This document shows positions 9,296-18,640 of a DNA stretch of 64,000 bases, piece after piece. Position numbers and translations under genes: made by a program. Below the pieces are notes generated by a model. That model saw only the letters and a list, made by a program, of their open reading frames with translations, had not been told where the DNA came from and made no database searches. The stretch's first letter is position 1; each line of letters starts with the position of its first letter. This DNA is from Bradyrhizobium sp. ISRA464 (GTDB lineage Bacteria > Pseudomonadota > Alphaproteobacteria > Rhizobiales > Xanthobacteraceae): assembly GCF_029910095.1 (NCBI RefSeq), contig NZ_CP094526.1:4650001-4714000 (forward strand). Direction: 5' to 3'.

Positions 9296-10021
9296 GTGGG
9301 CTATCTCTTCGTCCCCATCGTCGGCCTGGTCGCAGGCACCATCTCCGGCATCGTCGGCACCGGCTCGTCGATCATGCTGATGCCGATCCTGGTCTATCAG
9401 TTCGGGCCGAAGCAGGCCGTGCCCATCATGGCGGTCGCGTCCGTGATGGCCAATCTCTCGCGCATCCTGGCCTGGTGGCGCGAGGTCGACTGGCGCCCCT
9501 GCGTGGCCTATTCCGTCACCGGCATTCCGGCCGCAGCGCTCGGCGCGCGGACGCTGCTCGCTCTGCCCTCGCGCGCGGTCGACGTCGCGATCGGCGTGTT
9601 TCTGATCGCGATGGTGCCGGTGCGGCACTGGCTGGCGCGGCACAGACTGAAGGCCAGGCTCTGGCATCTCGCGATCGGCGGCGCCGTGATCGGTTACCTC
9701 ACCGGCATCGTGGTCTCGACCGGGCCGCTCAGCGTGCCGCTGTTCCTGTTCTACGGCCTTTCGCGCGGCGCGTTCCTCGCCACCGAAGCGGCAAGCTCGC
9801 TCGGGCTCTATGTGAGCAAGTCGGTGACGTTCGAGCGCTTCGGCGCACTCACCGCCACTGTGGCGCTGAAGGGTCTGATCGCCGGCGCGTCGCTGATGGC
9901 CGGCGCCTTCATCGCCAAGCGCTTCGTGCTGCGCCTGAAGCCCGAGGCGTTTCGCTTGCTGATGGACGGCATCATGCTGATCGCCGGCGCATCACTGCTG
10001 TGGTCGGCCGTATTGCGCTAG
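9296..10021 (+). CDS. TSUP (TauE/SafE)-family permease
   Basis: Integral membrane transporter of 241 residues with about seven hydrophobic segments. TauE/SafE members export sulfite, sulfoacetate or other organosulfur and organic anions; the substrate here is unknown. The N-terminus (LVAGTISGIVGTGSSIMLMPIL) carries the typical Gly-rich first repeat, echoed by GYLTGIVVSTGPLSVPLFL in the second half. It starts at GTG with GGAG 7 bases upstream. The large structured repeat lies immediately 5' of it. Confidence 0.88.
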   Translation: MGYLFVPIVGLVAGTISGIVGTGSSIMLMPILVYQFGPKQAVPIMAVASVMANLSRILAWWREVDWRPCVAYSVTGIPAAALGARTLLALPSRAVDVAIGVFLIAMVPVRHWLARHRLKARLWHLAIGGAVIGYLTGIVVSTGPLSVPLFLFYGLSRGAFLATEAASSLGLYVSKSVTFERFGALTATVALKGLIAGASLMAGAFIAKRFVLRLKPEAFRLLMDGIMLIAGASLLWSAVLR

Positions 10022-10484
10022 GTCCCGCGTTGCGCGGCCGCTCGCGGTCGACACACGCGGACATTTCGCCATGACGATCGTCACTTGCGTTCGGTCGCCG
10101 ACGCCTGCACCGTGCAATCCACAACGTAATTCTACGGGCTTTTGCCGTTCGATGCTGGTTAACTCGAAAGAGTTTTGCCGCTCGTTCACTCCCGGTTGTT
10201 TTCCCGGTTGCCTACACCTGATCACTCCGATTATGACAATCGTATTACTTGCGTTCGATCGTTGCGGAAAAAGGACTTTGCTCAGGCGCGGATTGCGAGA
10301 TCGATCGTAGCCTTGGGTGCAGACCCAAGATCCAGGACGACACGCATCGTGCGCAAACGGCGGCGCCGCAAACTCAGCGGCAATTATTGTCGATGCCGCC
10401 CGAAGCCAAGGCCCGCGACGTATCGAACAGAATTTGGACGTCGCGGATTATTTGTCCGCGACAGGCAGGAAAGGTAGGCGCGTG
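10022..10484. other. Intergenic region with an imperfect direct repeat
   Basis: About 460 bases without a supported gene. ATGACGATCGTC..ACTTGCGTTCGGTCG (10071-10098) is echoed by ATGACAATCGTATTACTTGCGTTCGATCG (10233-10261). No hairpin terminator or coding frame is convincing. The promoter for the small exported protein downstream must lie here. Confidence 0.5.
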
Positions 10485-10772
10485 ATGCGCAAAATGATTA
10501 TTGCAGCGGCAATGACTTTGACGGTCGCCCTCGTCGGCTCGGCTCTCTGGCCGACGGCAAAACCCGACGTCGAACATTTCGGAGACAGCGTCTACGAGAC
10601 CATCTGGGTGTGGCGCATTCCGGCTTACGCGCACAATCCGTCCTGGCGCGTGCACTGGCGCTGGAGCGATCCGCTTCGCGCAGAAGCGAGATGTTGCCGC
10701 GCCCTGCCGACCGGCTTCACGCCGCGCGAGCACTCGCCGATGCTGCTGTCGACGCGCGCGCTGCGCAGCTAG
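10485..10772 (+). CDS. Small exported hypothetical protein
   Basis: 95 residues. The N-terminus is a good signal peptide or membrane anchor (MRKMIIAAAMTLTVALVGSALWP). The mature part is short and Trp/Arg rich (IWVWRIPAYAHNPSWRVHW) with a CC pair. AGGAAAGGTAGG lies just upstream of the ATG, supporting this start over the longer frame. No family recognised; periplasmic location inferred. Confidence 0.5.
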   Translation: MRKMIIAAAMTLTVALVGSALWPTAKPDVEHFGDSVYETIWVWRIPAYAHNPSWRVHWRWSDPLRAEARCCRALPTGFTPREHSPMLLSTRALRS

Positions 10773-11018
10773 TAAGGAGACGGCCGGACATTGACGGCGG
10801 TCGTCTCACCGGATGGCCTGCACCAACGTCTTCACAACACGCGTCGCCGTGCAAAAAATTCAGCGCTCACGAATCGGCATCGAGCGAATTTGATTCAAAC
10901 TGGATTGTAGTTGTCGTTACTTTTTATCCTTAACCAGAAATTGCATCTTTGATTTACATCTGCTCGATGCGGTTTACCTTGTCTTCGCGGACCAAGCGAA
11001 CTCAAGGACAACAACAAT

Positions 11019-11627
11019 ATGCCCCGGCCAAGCCTCACCCTGTCGCTGGCATTCCTTCTGGCTGCACCGGGCCTCAGCCTCGCTGCCGACGACATCAAAC
11101 CGGCGGCGCCGGATTCGACGGTTGCGGCGAACCGTGTTGCGTGTTCCCTGCACCGGAACGCTGAGGAACCTGCCGATCCATCGTCGACCTCGGCAATCCC
11201 CGAAAAGTTCGTCGCGCGGGAACATTTCGCCGAAGACTTTTCGTCAAGCGCCGCCGTCAAGATCTCGTGGCTCGGCGCGACCTTCGCGCGCCGGTTCGCG
11301 ACCAAGGTCGAGGACGATGTCGGCGGCACTTCGCTGCAGACCTATGTCCTGAGCGCCGCGTCAAGCGACAAGGAGATCCTGGCGAAGCTGGATCAGGATC
11401 ACGAGAGCCGGCTGGCCGATGTCTGGTGCCTGTTGAAGCAGCAGCCCAACGGGAGCAGCGGCCCCCTGGAAACCAACGCCAAGCCGAATGTCTTTTACGT
11501 CCGCGATATGGCCGGAGAGCTCGGCGCGGTCGACGTGCTCTGGGGCGGCGTCGGATGGGAGATCGGCGCAAGCCCGGTCGGCGACACGCCACGATGGTCG
11601 GCCGGAACGCGGATATTCTCCCGCTGA
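11019..11627 (+). CDS. Exported hypothetical protein
   Basis: 202 residues with a clear signal peptide (LTLSLAFLLAAPGLSLAADD, cleavage near residue 22). The rest is soluble, with two Cys (VACSL and DVWCLL) that could form a disulfide, and a Trp/Gly-rich C-terminal part (VLWGGVGWEIGASPVG). AAGGA lies about 12 bases before the ATG. No domain recognised; a periplasmic or secreted role is likely. It stands alone, codirectional with radA. Confidence 0.65.
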   Translation: MPRPSLTLSLAFLLAAPGLSLAADDIKPAAPDSTVAANRVACSLHRNAEEPADPSSTSAIPEKFVAREHFAEDFSSSAAVKISWLGATFARRFATKVEDDVGGTSLQTYVLSAASSDKEILAKLDQDHESRLADVWCLLKQQPNGSSGPLETNAKPNVFYVRDMAGELGAVDVLWGGVGWEIGASPVGDTPRWSAGTRIFSR

Positions 11628-11722
11628 TCCCCGCCGTCCGGCAGGTGCCCAATCATTGATGGATCGTGCTCGCCAGTCGAACCGTGTTATGCACGGTGCT
11701 CGACAGTGCGACTCACCTGCCC

Positions 11723-13213
11723 ATGGCCAAGAACACAATCTCCTTCGTCTGCCAGAACTGCGGCGTGGCGTATAATCGCTGGCAGGGCAAGTGCGACGCC
11801 TGCGGCGAATGGAACACGCTGGCCGAGGAAGATACCTCGGGTTCGGTGCCGGTCTCGATCCGCAGCAAGCGCAAGGGCCGGACGTTCGCGCTGGAGTCGC
11901 TCTCGGGCAAGACCCAGGACGCCCCGCGCCTCTCCTCTGGCATGGCCGAGCTCGATCGCGTTACCGGCGGCGGCTTCGTGCGCGGTTCGGTGCTGCTGGT
12001 CGGCGGCGACCCCGGCATCGGCAAGTCGACGCTGCTGACGCAGGCGACCAGCATGATGGCGCGCGCCGGGCATCGCGTGGTCTACATCTCGGGCGAAGAA
12101 GCGGTGGCGCAGGTGCGGCTGCGAGCGGACCGGCTCGGGCTCGCCGATGCGCCGGTGCAGCTGGCGTCGGAGACCTCGGTCGAGGATATCGTCTCGACGC
12201 TGTCGGAAGGCACCGTCCCCCGCCTGATCGTGATCGACTCGATCCAGACCATGTGGACCGACACCGTCGAATCGGCGCCCGGCACCGTCACCCAGGTCCG
12301 CGCCTCCGCGCAGGCGCTGATCAGATTTGCCAAGAAGACCGGGGCTGCGATCATCCTGGTCGGCCACGTCACCAAGGACGGCCAGATCGCAGGCCCCCGC
12401 GTGGTCGAGCACATGGTCGACGCGGTGCTGTCATTCGAGGGTGAAGGCTCGCAGCAGTTCCGCATCCTGCGCTCGGTGAAGAATCGCTTCGGCGCGACCG
12501 ATGAGATCGGCGTGTTCGAGATGACGGGGCTCGGCCTGCGCGAGGTCACCAATCCGTCCGAACTATTCCTCTCTGAACGCGACCTCGGCAGCCCCGGCAC
12601 GGCGGTATTCGCCGGCATCGAGGGCACGCGGCCGGTGCTGGTCGAATTGCAGGCGCTGGTGGCGCCGACCTCGCTTGGTACGCCCCGCCGCGCCGTGGTC
12701 GGCTGGGACCCGAGCCGGCTGTCGATGGTGCTGGCGGTGCTGGAGGCCCATTGCGGGGTGAAACTCTCCGGCCACGACGTCTATCTCAACGTCGCCGGCG
12801 GGTTGCGCATCCAGGAACCGGCGGCGGACCTCGCCGCGGCCGCCGCGTTGGTCTCCTCGCTGGTAAACGCCCCGCTGCCGACCGACGCGGTCTATTTTGG
12901 CGAGATTTCGCTGTCCGGCGCGGTCCGCCCGGTGGCGCAGACGCCGGCGCGGCTGAAGGAGGCCTTAAAGCTCGGCTTTGGCCGCGCCATCCTGCCCGAA
13001 TCGGCCCGCGGCGAGACCGGCGGCGACGCCGGGCTGTCGCTCAACAGCGTCGGCAATCTGACCACGCTGGTCGCCGAAATCGCCGCGCGCGGAACACCGA
13101 GGGGCAACCGGGGGGCGCCGAGGGGCGACCAGGGCGACTCTGGGAGCCCTGATCCGGTTGAGAAAAATGCCACCGGCCCGATTCCGTCGCGAGATCGGCT
13201 AAAGCGGGCGTGA
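11723..13213 (+). CDS. radA: DNA repair protein RadA
   Basis: Branch-migration helicase of recombination intermediates, also called Sms. The 496 residues contain the N-terminal zinc finger (CQNCG and CDACGEW, about residues 9-31), the RecA-like ATPase with Walker A GGDPGIGKST (about 94-103), the RadA-specific KNRFG motif (residues 253-257), and a C-terminal Lon-protease-like domain (AVVGWDPSRLSMVLAVLEAHCG onward) ending in a Gly/Arg-rich tail. The ATG at 11723 places the zinc finger at the start as in the family; upstream codons from 11666 are not conserved in style. Confidence 0.97.
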   Translation: MAKNTISFVCQNCGVAYNRWQGKCDACGEWNTLAEEDTSGSVPVSIRSKRKGRTFALESLSGKTQDAPRLSSGMAELDRVTGGGFVRGSVLLVGGDPGIGKSTLLTQATSMMARAGHRVVYISGEEAVAQVRLRADRLGLADAPVQLASETSVEDIVSTLSEGTVPRLIVIDSIQTMWTDTVESAPGTVTQVRASAQALIRFAKKTGAAIILVGHVTKDGQIAGPRVVEHMVDAVLSFEGEGSQQFRILRSVKNRFGATDEIGVFEMTGLGLREVTNPSELFLSERDLGSPGTAVFAGIEGTRPVLVELQALVAPTSLGTPRRAVVGWDPSRLSMVLAVLEAHCGVKLSGHDVYLNVAGGLRIQEPAADLAAAAALVSSLVNAPLPTDAVYFGEISLSGAVRPVAQTPARLKEALKLGFGRAILPESARGETGGDAGLSLNSVGNLTTLVAEIAARGTPRGNRGAPRGDQGDSGSPDPVEKNATGPIPSRDRLKRA

Positions 13214-13373
13214 CGCGCCCGCCCCCCGCCGCTATACATCCGCCGCGCGGGACAGGTGGCTCTCCGGCCTTGCCGGACGCACCCGATGCGCCTCAGTTAG
13301 GACGGCACCGACATGCCGATTCGCGAGAGCCATTAACAGCGTACCCAAACGTACCAGCGGACCTGACCAGCCG

Positions 13374-14009
13374 ATGCCCATAACAATACTTGATCTCGTC
13401 CTGCTCGGGGTGATGCTGATCTCGGGCCTGCTTGCCATGGTGCGTGGCTTCATGCGCGAGATCCTGTCGATCGCGGCCTGGGGCGCCGCGGCGCTGGTGA
13501 CGCTGTATGCGTTCTCGAAGCTGCTGCCGACCGCCAAGACCTATTTCAACAACGACACGGTCGCGGCCGTGGTCGTGGTGGCCGGCACCTTCATCGGCAC
13601 CCTGATCGTGGTCTCCATCATCACGGTGCGCATTTCCGACATGATCCTGGATTCGCGGATCGGCGCGCTGGACCGGACCCTCGGCTTCCTGTTCGGGCTG
13701 GCTCGCGGCCTCCTGATCGTGGTCGTGGCGTTCATGTTCTTCACCTGGCTGGTCCCGGACAAGCAGCGGCCGGACTGGGTGACCGGGGCGAAGTCGCGGG
13801 TGGTGCTGCAGGGAACCGGGGATTGGCTGATGTCGCTCTTGCCTGACGACCCCGAGAACACCATCTTAAAGAAGTTCAAAAAGAATAAGCCGGACGATGA
13901 TTCTGCTGCCGATCCCGATCAGGCTACCACGCCTGCGTCGGGCGACGGCTATAGTAAACCTGCCCGCGACAGCCTTAAAAAGCTGATCGAGAAACCTGCA
14001 GGCCATTGA
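13374..14009 (+). CDS. cvpA: CvpA-family membrane protein
   Basis: Inner-membrane protein of the colicin V production family, 211 residues, with four predicted hydrophobic segments within the first 130 residues (LDLVLLGVMLISGLLAMVRG; ILSIAAWGAAALVTLYAF; VVVVAGTFIGTLIVVSII; FGLARGLLIVVVAFMFFTW) and a hydrophilic, Lys/Asp-rich C-terminal tail. It lies 25 bases upstream of purF, a widely conserved adjacency. Confidence 0.93.
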   Translation: MPITILDLVLLGVMLISGLLAMVRGFMREILSIAAWGAAALVTLYAFSKLLPTAKTYFNNDTVAAVVVVAGTFIGTLIVVSIITVRISDMILDSRIGALDRTLGFLFGLARGLLIVVVAFMFFTWLVPDKQRPDWVTGAKSRVVLQGTGDWLMSLLPDDPENTILKKFKKNKPDDDSAADPDQATTPASGDGYSKPARDSLKKLIEKPAGH

Positions 14010-14034
14010 CTTTGACGGGCCCCAACGAGAGGCG

Positions 14035-15582
14035 ATGAACGAGATGCAGACCCCTTCCGATCACGCCGACCAACTGGATCTCGACCTCGGCCCGATCGAA
14101 TTGCAGGACCATCTCCGAGAGGACGATCTCCGACATCCGGATCTCGATGGCGACACGCTCCGCGAGGAATGCGGCGTGTTCGGCATCTTCGGCCACACGG
14201 AAGCCGCCGCGATCACCGCGCTCGGCCTGCACGCCCTCCAGCATCGCGGCCAGGAGGCCGCCGGCATTGTCTCCTTCGACGGCAGCCGTTTCCATTCCGA
14301 GCGCCGTCTCGGCCTCGTCGGCGACACCTTCTCCCGACGCGAGGTGATCGAGCGCCTGCCCGGCAGCGCCGCGGTCGGCCATGTCCGCTACTCCACGACC
14401 GGCGCCACCATCCTGCGCAACGTGCAGCCGCTGTTCGCCGAGCTCAATGCCGGCGGCTTCGCGGTCGGCCACAACGGCAACCTCACCAACGCCCTCACCC
14501 TGCGCCGCGAGCTCGTGAAGGGCGGCGCGATGATGCAGTCGACCACCGACACCGAAGTGATCCTGCATCTGGTGGCGCAGTCCAAGCGCGCCCGCTTCAT
14601 CGACCGCTTCATCGAGGCGCTGCGCGCGATCGAGGGCGCCTACGCGCTGGTCGCGCTGACCAACAAGAAACTGATCGGCGCGCGCGACCCGCTCGGCATC
14701 CGGCCGCTGGTGCTCGGCGATCTCGACGGCCGCCCGATCCTGACCTCGGAGACCTGCGCGCTCGACATGATCGGCGCCAAATATGTCCGCGACATCGAGC
14801 CCGGCGAGATCATCGTGTTCGACGAGAGCGGCGCACACAGCCACAAGCCGTTCCCGCCGAAGCCGCCGCGGCCCTGCATCTTCGAATACATCTATTTCGC
14901 CCGGCCGGATTCCATCGTCGGCGGCCGTTCGGTCTATGACGTGCGCAAGGCATTCGGTGCCCAGCTCGCGCGCGAGAGCCATCCCGATGTCGACGTCGTG
15001 GTGCCGGTGCCTGACTCGGGCGTGCCCGCCGCGGTCGGCTACAGCCAGTATTCCGGCGTGCCGTTCGAGCTCGGCATTATCCGCAACCACTATGTGGGCC
15101 GCACCTTCATCCAGCCGACCCAGAGCGTGCGCGAGCTCGGCGTGCGCATGAAGCATTCGGCCAATCGCGCCGCGATCGAGGGCAAGCGCATCATCCTGAT
15201 CGACGACAGCCTGGTGCGCGGCACCACCTCGAAGAAGATCGTGCGCATGATGCGCGACGCCGGCGCCCGCGAGGTGCACTTCCGCCTCGCCTCGCCGCCG
15301 ATCCTCTATCCCGACTATTACGGCATCGACCTGCCCGACCGCGGCGGCCTGCTGGCGGCCACCCATTCGGTCGAGGAGATGCGCGAGATCATCGGCGCCG
15401 ACTCGCTGGCATTCCTGTCGATCGACGGCATGTACCGCGCGATGGGCTATCAGGGACGCGATCCCGCCAACCCGAAATTCGCTGACCACTGCTTCACCGG
15501 CGCCTATCCGACCCACCTCACCGACCAGAGCGACGTCGAGCCCGCGCCGCGCCAGCTCTCGCTGCTCGCCGAGGCGAGCTGA
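14035..15582 (+). CDS. purF: Amidophosphoribosyltransferase
   Basis: First committed enzyme of purine synthesis: PRPP plus glutamine gives phosphoribosylamine. The glutaminase domain begins with the nucleophile Cys46 (REECGVFGIFGH), preceded by a 45-residue segment that would be removed as a propeptide. ALQHRGQEAAGI follows. The phosphoribosyltransferase domain carries the PRPP loop IILIDDSLVRGTTS. 515 residues. The codons before Cys46 are Asp/Leu-rich and longer than in enterics. GAGAGG precedes the ATG, and the gene is probably co-transcribed with cvpA. Confidence 0.97.
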   Translation: MNEMQTPSDHADQLDLDLGPIELQDHLREDDLRHPDLDGDTLREECGVFGIFGHTEAAAITALGLHALQHRGQEAAGIVSFDGSRFHSERRLGLVGDTFSRREVIERLPGSAAVGHVRYSTTGATILRNVQPLFAELNAGGFAVGHNGNLTNALTLRRELVKGGAMMQSTTDTEVILHLVAQSKRARFIDRFIEALRAIEGAYALVALTNKKLIGARDPLGIRPLVLGDLDGRPILTSETCALDMIGAKYVRDIEPGEIIVFDESGAHSHKPFPPKPPRPCIFEYIYFARPDSIVGGRSVYDVRKAFGAQLARESHPDVDVVVPVPDSGVPAAVGYSQYSGVPFELGIIRNHYVGRTFIQPTQSVRELGVRMKHSANRAAIEGKRIILIDDSLVRGTTSKKIVRMMRDAGAREVHFRLASPPILYPDYYGIDLPDRGGLLAATHSVEEMREIIGADSLAFLSIDGMYRAMGYQGRDPANPKFADHCFTGAYPTHLTDQSDVEPAPRQLSLLAEAS

Positions 15583-15605
15583 CGCGCAGGAACACGCCGT
15601 TTTCC

Positions 15606-15716
15606 GTCATGGCCGGGCTTGTCCCGGCCATCCACGTCTGTAATACCCGCCCCAAAGACGTGGATGCCCGGCGCGTCTGGCGCGAAGACGCGCTTCGCGC
15701 TACCGGCCGGGCATGA
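15606..15716. repeat. Palindromic intergenic repeat (GTCATGGCCGGG...CCGGGCATGAC type)
   Basis: Outer arms GTCATGGCCGGG and GGCCGGGCATGAC, with inner arms CCACGTCT/AGACGTGG around a GC-rich loop. It separates purF from the SDR gene and is one of several dispersed repeat families here. Confidence 0.65.
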
Positions 15717-15731
15717 CGAAGAGAGCGGCTC

Positions 15732-16472
15732 ATGACAAAACCCCTCGCCTCCCGTATCGCCCTCGTGACCGGCGCCTCGCGCGGCATCGGCTATGCCACC
15801 GCGGTCGCGCTCGCCAAGGCCGGTGCGCATGTCGTGGCGGTGGCGCGGACGCAAGGAGGGCTGGAGGAGCTCGACGACGAGATCCGCAAGGACGGCGGCA
15901 GCGCCACGCTAGTGCCGCTCAGCCTCACCGACTACGAGGGCATCACGCGGCTCGGGCTTGCGCTGCACGAACGCCACGGCAAGCTCGACATCCTCGTCGG
16001 CAATGCCGGCGTCGCCGGCCCCTCCTCGCCGCTCGGCCATATCGAACTGAATCCGTGGAACGACGTGATGGCGGTGAACGTCACCGCGAACTTCCAGTTG
16101 ATCCGCTGCATGGATCCGCTGCTGAAGCAATCCGATGCCGGCCGCGCGGTGTTCGTCACCTCGGGCGCGGCCTACAAGGCCAATGCCTATCTCGGCCCCT
16201 ATGCGGCATCGAAAGCCGCGCTCGAGGCGCTGGTGCGCTCCTGGGCCAACGAGACCGCCAACACCAAGCTGCGCGTCAACCTGTTCAGCCCCGGCCCGAT
16301 CCGCACCCGGATGCGCGCAGCGGTATTTCCCGGCGAGGACCCGATGACGCTGGACACGCCCGACATGGCCGCCGAGTTCATCGTGCCGATGTGCGGGCCC
16401 GACTGGACCGAGACCGGCAAGCTGTACGACTACAAGGCGCGCACGCTGCGGAATTTTCAGCCGCCGGCGTAG
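15732..16472 (+). CDS. SDR-family NAD(P)-dependent oxidoreductase
   Basis: Short-chain dehydrogenase/reductase of 246 residues. The Rossmann glycine motif is TGASRGIG (about residues 14-21), the NAG motif is VGNAGVAG, and the catalytic triad is complete: Ser in FVTSGAAY and YAASK (Tyr-x3-Lys). A proline-glycine SPGPIRTRM loop follows. Substrate unknown; SDRs next to purF are common in Bradyrhizobium-type genomes. It starts at an ATG 16 bases after the repeat. Confidence 0.9.
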   Translation: MTKPLASRIALVTGASRGIGYATAVALAKAGAHVVAVARTQGGLEELDDEIRKDGGSATLVPLSLTDYEGITRLGLALHERHGKLDILVGNAGVAGPSSPLGHIELNPWNDVMAVNVTANFQLIRCMDPLLKQSDAGRAVFVTSGAAYKANAYLGPYAASKAALEALVRSWANETANTKLRVNLFSPGPIRTRMRAAVFPGEDPMTLDTPDMAAEFIVPMCGPDWTETGKLYDYKARTLRNFQPPA

Positions 16473-16496
16473 TAATCCGAGGCGCGCCACGCCCTC

Positions 16497-16650
16497 GTCG
16501 TCTCCCCGCGAAGGCGGGGATCCAGTATCCAATAGCGATCGTCATTGAATCGCTGGATCACCCGGTCCCGTCTACGCCAAAGGCTTCGACGAGGCTCAGC
16601 TCTCAGGCGCGCCGAAGCATCTTTGCGGAGGCGGCAAGCCGGGCGATGAC
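16497..16650. repeat. Palindromic repeat abutting a truncated gene
   Basis: GTCTCCCCGCGAAGGCGGGGA hairpin with adjoining ATCCAGTAT, and a second part ending GCCGGGCGATGAC. It is of the same type as 8664-8765. Its right end coincides with the point where recognisable propeller coding sequence begins. Confidence 0.6.
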
Positions 16651-16969
16651 AGCTTTGTTCGGCATCTTCGTGAAGGAGTTCTTCTACGAGAAGAAGACGC
16701 TGGGCGACGGCGCGGTGTTCGATCTCGCGCTATGGCCCGATCCCAAGCAGACCTATCTCCTCAATGCCGACGGCGCCAACAACGAGATCAGTGTGGTCAA
16801 GCGCGAGGACGGCAGCGTGGTCGGAACCTTCGGTCACGGCGGCCGCAATGCCGGCCAGTTCGCGCTGCTGCACGTCATGGCGGTCGACCAGAACGGCAAC
16901 GTCTACATCGGCGAGGTCGACGGCAAGCGCATCCAGAAATTCAAGCTGACTTCCGACGCTCTGAAGTAA
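16646..16969 (+). pseudogene. C-terminal remnant of an NHL-repeat beta-propeller protein
   Basis: About 107 codons encode the last one to two blades of an NHL/SMP-30-like propeller: WPDPKQTYLLNADGANNEI, GTFGHGGRNAGQFALLH, VDQNGNVYIGEVDGKRIQKF. Full-length relatives are several hundred residues with a signal peptide; everything upstream is missing, replaced by a palindromic repeat. The remaining frame is intact, so the loss looks recent, but a 107-residue fragment is unlikely to fold as a propeller. Confidence 0.75.
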
Positions 16970-17199
16970 CGACGGGCTGGATGACGCTGCGACACCGCGG
17001 CCTCGGGCACGTCGCCGCAGCTCAACGGGAGCAACCATGATGCCGACGCCTCCCCGCCCGCGCTCCGGACTGTGCGGATTCGTCCGGCTTTATGCTGATT
17101 GCCGTTAGGCTTCAGAAAGGGTAAGCGGGAAACCCAACCGGCACGAAGGCTCCATCTCAAGAGGGCCGTCCGGATAATTCACAGTGGAGGGAATATTTC

Positions 17200-18426
17200 A
17201 TGACAACGACGTTCGCGCGGCGCTGTGCCGCGCTTCTTGCTTGCGCCGCACTCAGCCTTTCAACTTCTGCGTTCGCTCAGGACAAGACCGTCAAGATCGG
17301 CGTGCTGAACGACATGTCGAGCCTTTATGCCGACATCGGCGGCCCAAATTCGGTCGTCGCGGTCAAGATGGCGGTCGAGGATTCGGGTCTACTGAAGAAG
17401 GGCTGGAAGATCGACGTCGTGAGCGGCGATCACCAGAACAAGCCCGACGTCGGCGTCAATATCGCGAGGCAATGGATCGACAACGACAAGGTCGACGCGA
17501 TCGCCGATACGCCGAACTCCGGCGTCGCGCTTGCGATCAACAACCTGGTCAAGGAAAAGAACTCCGTCCTGCTCAATTCGGGTGCGGCCACCGCGGATCT
17601 GACCGGCAAGGCCTGCACGCCGAACACCGTCTCGTTCACCTACGACACCTACATGCTGGCCAATGGCACCGGCAAGGCGTTGACGAAAGCCGGCGGAGAT
17701 ACCTGGTTCTTCCTCACCTCAGACTACGCCTTCGGCCACGCACTGGAGCGGGACACCTCCGCGGTCGTCACCGCCAATGGCGGCAAGGTGCTCGGCAGCG
17801 TCAGGCATCCGCTCAACACAGCGGACTTCTCCTCCTTCCTGCTGCAAGCGCAGAGTTCGAAGGCCAAGGTCATCGGCCTCGCCAATGCCGGCGGCGACAC
17901 CACCAACGCGATCAAGCAGGCCGCGGAATTCGGCATCGTCTCCGGCGGCCAGAAGCTGGCGGCGCTGCTCTTGTTCATCAACGACGTGCATTCGCTGGGG
18001 CTCAAGACCGCGCAAGGCCTGACGTTCACGGAATCCTTCTACTGGGACATGAACGACAAGACCCGCGCATGGTCGAAGCGCTTCGCCGCCCTGGCTGCCA
18101 AGAACGCGATGCCGTCGATGACGCAGGCCGGGAACTACGCGATGGTGCTGCACTATCTGAAGGCGCTGGAGGCCCTCGGCGGGAATCCGCATGACGGCGC
18201 CAAGGTCGTGGCCAAGATGAAGGAGATCCCGACCGACGATCCCTTGTTCGGCAAGGGCCCGCTGCGGATCGACGGCCGCCGCATCATTCCGGCCTATCTG
18301 TTCGAGGTGAAGAAGCCCGAAGAGTCCAAATATCCCTGGGACTACTACAAGCTGATCGCCACGATCTCGCCGGACGACGCAGCCAAGCCGCTCTCGGCCA
18401 GCGAGTGCCCGCTGGTGAAGAAGTGA
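17200..18426 (+). CDS. ABC transporter substrate-binding protein, branched-chain amino acid (Leu/Ile/Val) type
   Basis: Periplasmic ligand-binding protein of the type I fold (Peripla_BP_6), 408 residues, with a signal peptide ending SAFAQD. Motifs: KIGVLNDMSSLYAD, GDHQNKPD, NTADFSSFLLQAQ, LANAGGDTTN. GTGGAGGGA lies just upstream of the ATG. It is a close paralogue of the protein at 33289-34518, sharing these motifs and length, but no permease or ATPase gene is adjacent. It may feed the liv transporter downstream or a distant one. The ligand could be an amino acid, amide or aromatic acid; sequence alone does not tell. Confidence 0.9.
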   Translation: MTTTFARRCAALLACAALSLSTSAFAQDKTVKIGVLNDMSSLYADIGGPNSVVAVKMAVEDSGLLKKGWKIDVVSGDHQNKPDVGVNIARQWIDNDKVDAIADTPNSGVALAINNLVKEKNSVLLNSGAATADLTGKACTPNTVSFTYDTYMLANGTGKALTKAGGDTWFFLTSDYAFGHALERDTSAVVTANGGKVLGSVRHPLNTADFSSFLLQAQSSKAKVIGLANAGGDTTNAIKQAAEFGIVSGGQKLAALLLFINDVHSLGLKTAQGLTFTESFYWDMNDKTRAWSKRFAALAAKNAMPSMTQAGNYAMVLHYLKALEALGGNPHDGAKVVAKMKEIPTDDPLFGKGPLRIDGRRIIPAYLFEVKKPEESKYPWDYYKLIATISPDDAAKPLSASECPLVKK

Positions 18427-18466
18427 CGGCGTAGGAAGCGGAACGATTTTGCTTACCTCGGCGACA

Positions 18467-18497
18467 GGGGTGGGTTGGCCCGCGGCTAACCCGCCCC
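18467..18497. repeat. Short GTGGGTT/AACCC inverted repeat
   Basis: GGGGTGGGTTGGCC followed by CGGCTAACCCGCCCC. Same family as the larger unit at 19041-19156. Confidence 0.5.
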
Positions 18498-18640
18498 GCG
18501 CCGTTTCGCGCGTCGCATTCACATCATCACGTCGTGGCCGCCTTGCCCGGCCGGCAAAACGACACATGTCCCCTATCGGATATTCGCCCTCGCCTTCGTC
18601 CTCGGAGCATCCATCAGCCAGCATTCGGAGCACGAGAGCG

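Noticed and set aside
13975..15516. A 513-codon minus-strand frame opposite purF
   Set aside because: purF motifs are complete on the plus strand; the antisense product is His/Asp/Arg-rich and matches no fold. Shadow frame.
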